Both the position numbers and the translations under genes were made by a program. From contig PSLA01000001.1 of NCBI GenBank assembly GCA_040289295.1, forward strand, positions 80,444 to 144,443: a DNA stretch of 64,000 bases. Direction: 5' to 3'. How positions within the stretch are numbered: position 1 is the first letter of the stretch; each line of letters opens with the position of its first letter. The DNA is from J051 sp040289295. Its GTDB lineage: Bacteria > Armatimonadota > Fimbriimonadia > Fimbriimonadales > ATM1. This document shows positions 57,297 through 64,000 of the stretch, piece by piece. Under the pieces are notes generated by a model. That model was not told the DNA's origin, searched no databases, and worked only from the letters and a program-made list of their open reading frames with translations.

Positions 57297-58324
57297 GTCA
57301 TCACCTTAATGAGGATGACGGCGGTCGCGCAGAGGACGAACGTGATGGCGTATATGACGGTGACCACCTGCGGCTGCGAGAGGCCGCGACCAAGTAGGCT
57401 GTGATGCAGGTGGCGACGGTCGGCCTGGGTTATCGGTGCGCGACTGATGGCGCGACGGATGACTACGAGGAATGCGTCGAACAGCGGGACTCCGAACAGC
57501 AACAGCGGTACCAAGAACGCCACGGCGGCGGCGGTTTTCACGACGCCTTGTATGCTAATCGCGGCAAGAAAAAACCCGAGGAACTGCGCCCCGCCCGTTC
57601 CCATGAAGATCTTTGCGGGATACCAGTTGTAGCGCAAGAAGCCGAGCCCCGCCCCAATCACGCCCGCGCAAAGCACGCCCACGAGCGGCTGCTGCCACAG
57701 CGCCAGCACCAGCATGGTGGACGCCATGATGACGGCAATGCCTGCGCTAAGGCCATCAAGGCCATCCATCGTGTCCATCGTTTTCGTGATGAGAAACACG
57801 TATATTATCGTCAGTAGCACAGAGTTGGTCTCGCTGAAGTTAATGTACTCTCCAAACGGATTGCCGATGCCCTCGATGCGAATGTTCGCAAGATCAGGGT
57901 GCGCAAGCAATGCGCCAACGATAACCAAGAAGAGCGCCTGGTACGTTGCGGAAAACTGGAAAACATCGTCGAGCATCCCAAAAAGCACGATCAACCCGCC
58001 CAGGCCGATAATCCAGATCGAGTTGACCGTGTAGGCGCCGAGAAGAGGCACCCCAGCCGGGTGGTGCGAGATCGGATACACGACGAGCCAGGCGGCGACC
58101 ACCGCCAGATAGATGGCAAGGCCGCCCCACCTCGGCGTAGGCTCTTTGTGCACGCGCCGGTCGGCATCCGGCATGTCTACTGCGCCTGCAAGAAGAGCGA
58201 GCTTTCTAACCACGGGCGTCAGTAAAAGCGCTGTAAATCCCGCGACAAGGATGGCGAATGTAAAACGACTGCCGAGCATCGCACCGAGGTTGACCTCACC
58301 CATGCGGTTCCACCACTCGCTCAA
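57293..58324 (-). CDS. Undecaprenyl-phosphate sugar-1-phosphate transferase (WecA/MraY-like)
   Basis: A 343-residue polytopic protein of the MraY/WecA family that starts polysaccharide or teichoic-acid-like synthesis. It has KEPTPRWGGLAIYLAV, the Asp pair in MLDDVFQF, MDTMDGLDGLSAG, KIFMGTGGAQFLG and the His-rich loop RRHLHHSLLGRG. The dispersed Asp of the MraY motif (FMGD) is FMGT here. The start at 58324 overlaps the dCMP deaminase gene. ATG at 58303 is a close alternative. Confidence 0.88.
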   Translation of the reverse strand: MSEWWNRMGEVNLGAMLGSRFTFAILVAGFTALLLTPVVRKLALLAGAVDMPDADRRVHKEPTPRWGGLAIYLAVVAAWLVVYPISHHPAGVPLLGAYTVNSIWIIGLGGLIVLFGMLDDVFQFSATYQALFLVIVGALLAHPDLANIRIEGIGNPFGEYINFSETNSVLLTIIYVFLITKTMDTMDGLDGLSAGIAVIMASTMLVLALWQQPLVGVLCAGVIGAGLGFLRYNWYPAKIFMGTGGAQFLGFFLAAISIQGVVKTAAAVAFLVPLLLFGVPLFDAFLVVIRRAISRAPITQADRRHLHHSLLGRGLSQPQVVTVIYAITFVLCATAVILIKVMT

Positions 58325-58751
58325 GCTTGCCGTTCTCTATCCGGAACAACTCGACGTTTGCGAACTCAAACAGTTCAATGGCGAGCGGGTCCGGATACTC
58401 CCCCTCGAACACAACCCGATGGATGCCGCTGTTAATGATGAGTTTGGCGCAGGCGTTGCACGGTTGGCATGTAACATAAAGCGTCGCACCCTCACAACTC
58501 ACCCCGTTCGCGGCGGCTTGTGCGATCGCGTTCTGCTCGGCGTGGGCTGCAAGTTGGCAACGTTGGGTGATGTCGCAACCGTACTCTTCGCAGTGCGGCA
58601 CACCGCGCGGCGCGCCATTGTATCCCGTCGAAAGGATGCGGCGGTTCCGTACGATGACCGCTCCGACCGACCTGCGGCGGCACGTTGCACGCGTACTGAC
58701 GGTCTTCGCAAGCTCCATGAAGTACTCATCCCACGAAGGGCGGTTTGACAT
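58296..58751 (-). CDS. dCMP deaminase family protein (ComEB-like)
   Basis: A 151-residue zinc deaminase making dUMP from dCMP. The zinc site is AAHAEQNAI and TCQPCNACAKL. GYNGAPRGVPHCEEYGC is typical of the bacterial dCMP deaminase/ComEB group. Its 3' end overlaps the WecA-like gene by up to 29 nt. Confidence 0.92.
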   Translation of the reverse strand: MSNRPSWDEYFMELAKTVSTRATCRRRSVGAVIVRNRRILSTGYNGAPRGVPHCEEYGCDITQRCQLAAHAEQNAIAQAAANGVSCEGATLYVTCQPCNACAKLIINSGIHRVVFEGEYPDPLAIELFEFANVELFRIENGKLERVVEPHG

Positions 58752-58819
58752 CGGCGCGGATTATGACGGAACGCGAAGGGGATGCGCGAGCGCCTGACGC
58801 GCGGGTACCATCTCATAAG

Positions 58820-58900
58820 GCCCAGGTGGTGAAATGGTAAACACAGGGGACTTAAAATCCCCCGGGGTAACCCTTGCGGGTTCGAGTCCCGCCCTGGGCA
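58820..58900 (+). tRNA. tRNA-Leu (anticodon TAA)
   Basis: An 81-nt type II tRNA. Acceptor GCCCAGG pairs with CCTGGGC, the anticodon stem-loop GGGGA-CTTAAAA-TCCCC gives UAA, a short variable arm follows and T-loop TTCGAGT is present, with discriminator A. CCA is not encoded, unlike in the other tRNAs of this window. Confidence 0.95.
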
Positions 58901-58907
58901 CGTACGC

Positions 58908-59150
58908 TCAACCTCGAAACGTGCACTCGATGACTATGTCGCGGATGCCGTCTTTGCCTCGCAGGTTGGTGGCAATTTTGTGGACGATCGATTCAACGTC
59001 AACGTCGTGCCCCCGCATGCGCTTGACCGTTCCCTGGATGCGAACCACGCCGTGGTTAGCGGTCACAACCATCAGGTTCGTATCAATGGGATGCCGCGCA
59101 AACTCGTGCCGGACTCGGCGGACCATAGCCAGGTTTTCTTCCCGCGCCAT
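58908..59150 (-). CDS. Small BON-domain-like protein
   Basis: 80 residues, one domain. The pattern ENLAMVRRVRHEFARHPIDT followed by NLMVVTANHGVVRIQGTVKR and GIRDIVIE fits a BON-type alpha/beta domain (helix, strand, G.V.L.G.V turn, helix, strand). There is no signal peptide. Its role is unknown. It lies 20 nt upstream of the secDF gene on the same strand's downstream side, convergent with tRNA-Leu. Confidence 0.6.
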   Translation of the reverse strand: MAREENLAMVRRVRHEFARHPIDTNLMVVTANHGVVRIQGTVKRMRGHDVDVESIVHKIATNLRGKDGIRDIVIECTFRG

Positions 59151-59169
59151 AACTGAAGTATACAGCAGT

Positions 59170-61755
59170 TCAGCGTCGCCGTTTCACCGGGCTGTACCGC
59201 GTGTCCCCAAGAGCCCCCTCGTCCTCCTCTTCGTCCCTCTGGTCGCCTCGCAGGCGCGTGTCGTGCATAATAGTTGCTCCGACCCCCTTACGCTTCGAAA
59301 CGATGCGCTCCCACAGGACGAGAATGGGCGCAGCGTTGAAGATCGAAGAGTATGTTCCAGACAGGATGCCGACCAGCATTGCGGCGTTGAAGTGCTTCAG
59401 GTCCGGCGTCGAGCTTCCCAAGAACACGAGGATCGCAAGCGTCACCACGACGATCGCGCTGGTGTTGATCGACCGGGCAAAGCTTTGCGTAATGGAACGG
59501 TCCACCAAATTGTCGAACGTTTCGCCGGGCAACGGCCGGCGAAGGTTCTCGCGAATCCGGTCGAAGATGACGATCGAGTCGTGAACCGAGAAGCCGATGA
59601 CCGTAAGGATCGCCGTGATGCTGAGTTGGCTGATCTCCCAGTTGTAGAAGTAGCCTGTAATCGCAGCCAAGCCGACGACCACAAGCACATCGTGCACCAA
59701 AGCGATGACCGCGCTCATTCCAAAGCGCAAACCGATGACGAAACCGCCTAACGCAAAGCCGAACCGCATGGCGAGATAAATTACGATGAGCAAGGACGAG
59801 ATGGTGACGCCCCAAATCGCGCCGCGAATCGTCTCCGCACGTACCGCGGGACCGGTTGAAGAAAACGACTCCTCGCCCACGATCCCGATGATTTGCGTCT
59901 TCCCCGCTTCGTCGGTACGGGTTTTCAACGTCGGATCGCCACCGGCAGCCTCGACTATTTTTCTGCGAGCGGTAAAGAGATCGTTGTTTGCCTCCTCGGG
60001 CGTTTTGGGCGTGCCATCCGCCTTCACGCTCGAGACGAGTTGCGCCAGTTCCTGATTCTTCTCTTCAATCGGAATTGTAATGTAGGCTATCGTTTTACCA
60101 TTAGGGCCAGCGGCAATCCTCGAGTTCGACCCCTCGATGCCCGCGGCCTCGAGTCGCCGATTGACGGCCGCACTGGTGGCGTCAACTCCCTCTTTCAGGA
60201 CCACCCCGGATTCAATGCCTCCCAGGAACTCGACGTTCGGTCGTATCCCTCCCATCGCCATGAAGATCAGGCCAGGGAAAATCATCAAGCCAGAAATGAG
60301 GAAGTATCGGCCCATTTTTTGAACGATCGCGAGCGGCCGCTCTTCCGCGCTAGCTTCCAGCCGCTCACCGAACCAGCCTCGGTTCAAGCCATACCAGGAC
60401 ACCTCGCGGCCGATGCCCGAGTGGACAAAGAACAGCAGCAGGGAGCGGGTTACCGTAATCGCTGTGAACAGGCTGATCAACACGCCGATCATAAGCGTGG
60501 TAGCAAAGCCGCGAACCGAGCCTGTGCCGATATTCATCAGTACTATGGTTGTAATAATCGTACAGGCATTGGAGTCGAGAATCGATGGGAACGCGCGCCG
60601 GAACCCAAGGTCAATCGCCGTGAGTAGCGTTCGCTTGTTCCGCAACTCCTCTTTCAATCGCTCGAAGATGAGAATGTTCGCGTCCACCGCCATGCCGATA
60701 CTCAAGATGAAACCGGCGATGGCCGCGAGTGAGAATGTAACCCCCAGCAGTTTGAACGTGGCGTACGCAAAAGAGATGTACGCAAGAAGCGCAATCAGCG
60801 CCGTAAGGCCGGGGAACACGTAGTAAACCAGAAGAAATGCGGCGGTCACGACGAACGAAATCAGACCGGCGAAGATAATCTGGTCCTTTGCGCCCTCACC
60901 AATCGTAGGTGAAACGCGGCTCACGTTCTCCTCCACCAAGTCAACAGGCAGGGCGCCCGCGTTCAGCAGTTCGGCGAGCCTCTTCGCTTGTTCGACTGTG
61001 AACCGCCCTTCAAGAACAACGTTGCCGTCAGTGAACCGCACGCCGTCCTTGATATAAGCGATCGAGATGACCTTTCCATCGAGCACAGCGGCGATGTTCT
61101 CGTGCATGTTCATGGTACGCCGCGCGAGGTCGTCGAGGGCGCGCGCCCCCTCCGCGTTGAATCTGAGGTGAAGGTCGTATCCTTCGCCGGTCACAGAAGC
61201 CTGCGCTTCGGCACTCATAAGCGTGTCTCCGGTCGTGATGAGCTGCCAACTGCGTAACATGCGCTCGTACTCGGGAGTGCCAGGCTCAAGGTATTCGTTC
61301 GGAGCGGCTGTTGCACGCCGGAAGCGAGGCTCATCATTGGGACCCCTCTCCTGTACGTAGGCGCGGTTGGGGCTTCGGTCAGTGGCGACGGTCCTCGCCC
61401 AGTAATACTCCAAACGAGCCGAGGTGCTGATGACCTGTCGAGCAGCCTCTTCGCTCGTAAAACCTGGTAATTCTACGATAAACCGGTCTTCCCCTTTCTG
61501 GTAAACCGAACTCTCCAAGACGCCAAGCGCCTGCTGGGCACGCCGCTCCAGGATTCCAATCAGCGTTTGGCTCAGTTGGGGCCAGTTCTGGCGCTGCTCG
61601 TCGGTGAGGGTGCTCATGTTGGCCCTAATGGTCATACGGATGCCCCCGGCGATGTCCAGCCCCAGGTTGGGCTTTACTCGGGCGTTGATGAATGCCGACA
61701 GGCCGACCAGCGCCAAGACGATAACGATGAACCAGAATCCCCGTTGCTTTTGCAA
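59170..61755 (-). CDS. secDF: SecDF fusion, protein-export membrane protein
   Basis: About 861 residues joining SecD and SecF, which use the proton gradient to drive late steps of Sec export. The SecD half has the first membrane segment (FWFIVIVLALVGLSAFINA), LGLDIAGGIRMTIRA, the P1 periplasmic domain and the helices with AGFILSIGMAVDANILIFER. The SecF half starts near residue 520 with FLGGIESGV and has TVIGFSVHDSIVIFDRIREN. TTG at 61755 has GGAAGG 7 nt upstream. GTG at 61764 is the alternative. The longer reading to 61968 lies over xerD on the other strand. No yajC is nearby. Confidence 0.94.
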   Translation of the reverse strand: MQKQRGFWFIVIVLALVGLSAFINARVKPNLGLDIAGGIRMTIRANMSTLTDEQRQNWPQLSQTLIGILERRAQQALGVLESSVYQKGEDRFIVELPGFTSEEAARQVISTSARLEYYWARTVATDRSPNRAYVQERGPNDEPRFRRATAAPNEYLEPGTPEYERMLRSWQLITTGDTLMSAEAQASVTGEGYDLHLRFNAEGARALDDLARRTMNMHENIAAVLDGKVISIAYIKDGVRFTDGNVVLEGRFTVEQAKRLAELLNAGALPVDLVEENVSRVSPTIGEGAKDQIIFAGLISFVVTAAFLLVYYVFPGLTALIALLAYISFAYATFKLLGVTFSLAAIAGFILSIGMAVDANILIFERLKEELRNKRTLLTAIDLGFRRAFPSILDSNACTIITTIVLMNIGTGSVRGFATTLMIGVLISLFTAITVTRSLLLFFVHSGIGREVSWYGLNRGWFGERLEASAEERPLAIVQKMGRYFLISGLMIFPGLIFMAMGGIRPNVEFLGGIESGVVLKEGVDATSAAVNRRLEAAGIEGSNSRIAAGPNGKTIAYITIPIEEKNQELAQLVSSVKADGTPKTPEEANNDLFTARRKIVEAAGGDPTLKTRTDEAGKTQIIGIVGEESFSSTGPAVRAETIRGAIWGVTISSLLIVIYLAMRFGFALGGFVIGLRFGMSAVIALVHDVLVVVGLAAITGYFYNWEISQLSITAILTVIGFSVHDSIVIFDRIRENLRRPLPGETFDNLVDRSITQSFARSINTSAIVVVTLAILVFLGSSTPDLKHFNAAMLVGILSGTYSSIFNAAPILVLWERIVSKRKGVGATIMHDTRLRGDQRDEEEDEGALGDTRYSPVKRRR

Positions 61756-61832
61756 AACTGACACCTTCCGCCCCGAGTTGTTTCGGGGCGAGCGCGGATT
61801 ATACTGTACCTGCCTCGCCCGAAGAGACCGCC

Positions 61833-62705
61833 ATGACCGTCTCCGAAGCCATTGACAAGTTCCTGAAGCAGTTCGCAGCCGGGCGTTCGGCGCACACCTT
61901 GCGTGCCTACGGCGCCGACCTGCGGCAGCTCGAGCAAGTGTGCGAGCAGGGCGGCGTGAGGGACGCACGGCTGCTTTCTGGGAGAGAAATTCGCCTGTTT
62001 CTTAGACAGTTCGGCTCGTCGCCCGTAACCCGCGCGCGGAAGCTGTGCGCCGTCCGCGCTTTCACCCGCTGGCTTCTCCGCTCCGGCGTACTTGAGGAGG
62101 ACCCGAGCCTCGCGATCAGTGCGCCTGCGAAGCCGAGGCGCCTGCCTAAGGACCTCAGCGTAGAGCAAGCCGCCGAACTCGTCTCCTGCGCGCACGGTTC
62201 GACGCCGTTCCGCGACCAGGCGATCCTGGAGTTGCTGTATGGTGCTGGACTGCGAGCCTCCGAGGTGGTGGGCATCAACGTTGAAGACGTTGATCTGAGG
62301 GCTGGGGAGGTGCGAGTGCGGGGAAAGGGGATGAAGGATCGCGTCGCCTTGTTTGGCGAACCGTGCGCGAACGCGCTTCAAGCTTGGCTGAAGCACGAGC
62401 GCCCGACCACCTCCTCGCCCGCGCTCTTCGTCAACCGGAGAGGTGGGCGGCTGACGACCCGCACGGTGCAGAACATCGTTGTGCGTCGGCGACGCCTTCT
62501 CGGCTTGGGCGAGCCGGTTACGCCGCATTCTCTGCGCCACAGTTTTGCGACGCATCTGTTGAATGGCGGCGCTGACCTCAAGACCGTCCAACAATTGCTC
62601 GGTCACGAAAGCCTGGCGACGACTCAGGTGTACACGCACGTGAGCATCGAGCGGCTGAAAGAGGTCGTTCGCGATCGGCACCCGCGGTCGAGGGCAAGGC
62701 GGTAG
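61833..62705 (+). CDS. xerD: Tyrosine recombinase XerC/XerD
   Basis: A 290-residue recombinase. The N-terminal SAM-like DNA-binding domain is followed by the catalytic domain with Arg in YGAGLRASEVVGI, Lys in GKGMKDR, HSLRHSFATHLL (His and Arg), HESLATTQ (His) and the nucleophile Tyr in QVYTHVS. Length and spacing are those of XerC/D, which resolve chromosome dimers at dif. No dif-like site was recognised here. Confidence 0.92.
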   Translation: MTVSEAIDKFLKQFAAGRSAHTLRAYGADLRQLEQVCEQGGVRDARLLSGREIRLFLRQFGSSPVTRARKLCAVRAFTRWLLRSGVLEEDPSLAISAPAKPRRLPKDLSVEQAAELVSCAHGSTPFRDQAILELLYGAGLRASEVVGINVEDVDLRAGEVRVRGKGMKDRVALFGEPCANALQAWLKHERPTTSSPALFVNRRGGRLTTRTVQNIVVRRRRLLGLGEPVTPHSLRHSFATHLLNGGADLKTVQQLLGHESLATTQVYTHVSIERLKEVVRDRHPRSRARR

Positions 62706-62736
62706 CCGGGGCGTCATGTGCAGGGTTCACGCAACT

Positions 62737-62752
62737 TATGACAGGCGTCATA
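62737..62752. promoter_or_regulatory. Palindromic operator candidate upstream of the molybdopterin oxidoreductase
   Basis: TATGAC-AGGC-GTCATA, a perfect 6-bp inverted repeat 34 bp before the ATG at 62787. An overlapping GCGTC-ATA-GACGC inverted repeat follows. It could bind a dimeric regulator. Confidence 0.4.
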
Positions 62753-62786
62753 GACGCGTGCGGTTGGCCCATCCCATACTCGAATC

Positions 62787-64000
62787 ATGGCAACGCGGTA
62801 TCCCGTGCCGGGGCGAGCACCAGCACAGCCGCCGAGGGGCGAAGCAAGAGTAGTACGAACGACGGACAGCCCAAACTGCGCAGGCGCTTGTGGCTGGCTC
62901 GCGACCGTTGTGGACGATGTCATCGTAGACCTCAAGCCGGCGGGCGACTACTCCTGTCAGGAGTACAACCCGCGCCGTTGTCTTCGCGGCATGTCCATGA
63001 CCCACATGATCTACAACCGGGATCGCGTGCGGACGCCGCTGATTCGAGAGGGCGAACGAGGCGAAGGAAAGTGGCGCGAGGCGACCTGGGACGAGGCGCT
63101 CGACCTCATCGCCGAGAAGATGAGGCACATACGGGATACCTACGGCCACGATAGCATGCTGCTGTTCAACCAAGTGGTGGGCACTGGCTACGTCCAGAAG
63201 GGCGCCCAGGTGCGGATGGCAGCTCTGCTCGGCATGAGTTTCGCCACCGCGTACGACTTCAGCGGCGACATCTCGATGGGCTTCACGCACACGCTCGGCA
63301 TTGACTCCGTCGAATGCGAAACGCGCAGTTGGGGATACGCGAAGACCGCGATCCTCTGGTCGAGCAACGTTTTTCAAACCCAAATTCCCGACGCTCAATT
63401 CCTAACACGCATTGCGAAGCAGCGCAATAATTGCCAAATCGTCTGCATTGATCCGCGTTGCTCGCAAACCGCGAAGGGCGCCGACTTATGGTTGCCGATT
63501 CAGCCCGGCACCGACGGTGCCCTCGCCTTATTTATGTGTCAGGCGATCATTGAGAGGAACCTCGTCGACTGGGGCTTCCTCCAGCAGTTCACGGACTGCT
63601 GCACATTCATCCGCGAGGACACCGGGTTCGCCTGCGCGCATCAGACGTTGAAATGGGCGGAGACGATGAGTTCGTCGTCTGGAACGAGGCTAACGACAGG
63701 CTTTTCACACTACCCAGCGAAACGCTTCGTCTACCCGAAGGCATGCGCTTCGCCTTCCGCGGCCGGCGCCTGGTGCAGACGAAGGACGGCGAAGTGTGGG
63801 TGCGCCCCGTGTTCGAGATGGTTGAAGACGTGGTGATGTGCGAGGAATGCCATCCGGATCGCGTCGCCCAGATCACGCACATCCCGGCGGACACGATTCG
63901 CGAGGTCGCGACTTTGTATGCGACCAATCGCCCCAGTTCCATCATCATCGAAGCACTCCGAGGCTTTCATGACCTGTTCGTATCGTGTCGGTCGGTAAGC
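62787..64000 (+). CDS. Molybdopterin oxidoreductase, DMSO-reductase superfamily, frameshifted and cut at the window end
   Basis: The N-terminus has an iron-sulphur pattern SPNCAGACGW ... YNPRRCLRG (CxxxC...C), resembling type II enzymes such as NarG. The molybdopterin domain follows: TWDEALDLIAEKM, AILWSSNVFQTQ, CIDPRCSQTAKGADLWLPIQ and PGTDGALALF. Near 63621-63632 the frame changes: after REDTG the continuing sequence (LRASDVEMGGDDEFVVWNEA and VWVRPVFEMVEDV) lies one frame over. From 63946 the sequence is an exact copy of tfoX and no longer fits the enzyme. No Sec codon is seen in the visible part. The substrate is unknown. The 16-bp palindrome upstream may regulate it. Confidence 0.75.
63946..64000. 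repeat. Exact 55-bp copy of tfoX sequence at the window end
   Basis: Identical to 49362-49416 and running into the edge of the window. It interrupts the molybdopterin oxidoreductase after LYATNRPSSII. Either a tfoX duplication inserted here or the contig was joined wrongly. Confidence 0.95.

Noticed and set aside
61674..62717. 347-codon antisense frame over xerD
   Set aside because: XerD catalytic residues are all on the + strand; the antisense frame has no homology by eye.

Overview
The window is a 64-kb piece of a moderately GC-rich bacterial chromosome. It is dense with genes, many of them overlapping by 1-4 nt (ATGA, GTGA, TTGA). Three features suggest a monoderm-like or deep-branching lineage. 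The division and cell-wall cluster has the Bacillus-type order mraZ-rsmH-ftsL-ftsI-murE-murF-mraY-murD-ftsW-murG-(murC)-ftsQ-DUF881-sbp-ftsA-ftsZ. MurE carries the DNPR motif of meso-diaminopimelate ligases. There are many secreted proteins with short signal peptides and a PEP-CTERM tail. Together these best fit the Armatimonadota (Fimbriimonas-like bacteria), but this is inference. One run of 10 N (20585-20594) and several frameshifts suggest a draft or metagenome assembly.

Layout. 1-4168 (+): a BMP-type nucleoside/simple-sugar ABC importer (binding protein, frameshifted ATPase, two permeases). 4218-6324 (+): a pterin operon with a tandem 6-pyruvoyl-tetrahydropterin synthase, GTP cyclohydrolase I and an SDR, the enzyme set of a tetrahydrobiopterin-type pathway. 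6324-9820 (+): a Gfo/Idh/MocA oxidoreductase and a secreted glycosidase-like protein, both carrying in-frame copies of a palindromic repeat. 9900-27454 (-): the dcw cluster, with MurC fused to Ddl and a repeat copy inside the FtsZ linker. 27706-39367 (-): an ArnT-like glycosyltransferase, two very large secreted metallopeptidase-like proteins, an S41 protease next to a catalytically dead S41 paralogue, RpiB and a TroA/BtuF-like lipoprotein. 39456-42866: a TPR protein, tRNA-Phe and tRNA-Asp, HMG-CoA lyase and a MATE-like transporter. 42984-46842: an S10 carboxypeptidase, a candidate selenoprotein and a cluster of gene remnants. 46907-51441 (-): cmk, aroA, a TfoX-like gene, tRNA-Sec, gpm and an ECF sigma/anti-sigma pair. 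51672-56092 (+): a rhomboid-like protein, a c-di-AMP (ydaO) riboswitch, a foldase, YabN/MazG and PdxT. 56181-61755 (-): a PEP-CTERM remnant, UppP, a WecA-like transferase, dCMP deaminase and SecDF, with a tRNA-Leu (+). 61833-64000 (+): XerD and a broken molybdopterin oxidoreductase ending in an exact copy of tfoX sequence.

Most notable signals. (1) A thioredoxin-like secreted protein with an in-frame UGA in a GCT-U-NNG context, followed at the expected distance by a perfect SECIS-like hairpin; tRNA-Sec (anticodon UCA) lies 3.6 kb away, so UGA is very probably read as selenocysteine. (2) A mobile palindromic repeat that inserts in frame into coding genes (reading SLWERVGVRA in four sites) and antisense inside FtsZ. 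(3) A complete BH4-type pterin operon with a degenerate duplicated PTPS domain and an apparent CTG start. (4) A c-di-AMP riboswitch with an intact P1 helix.
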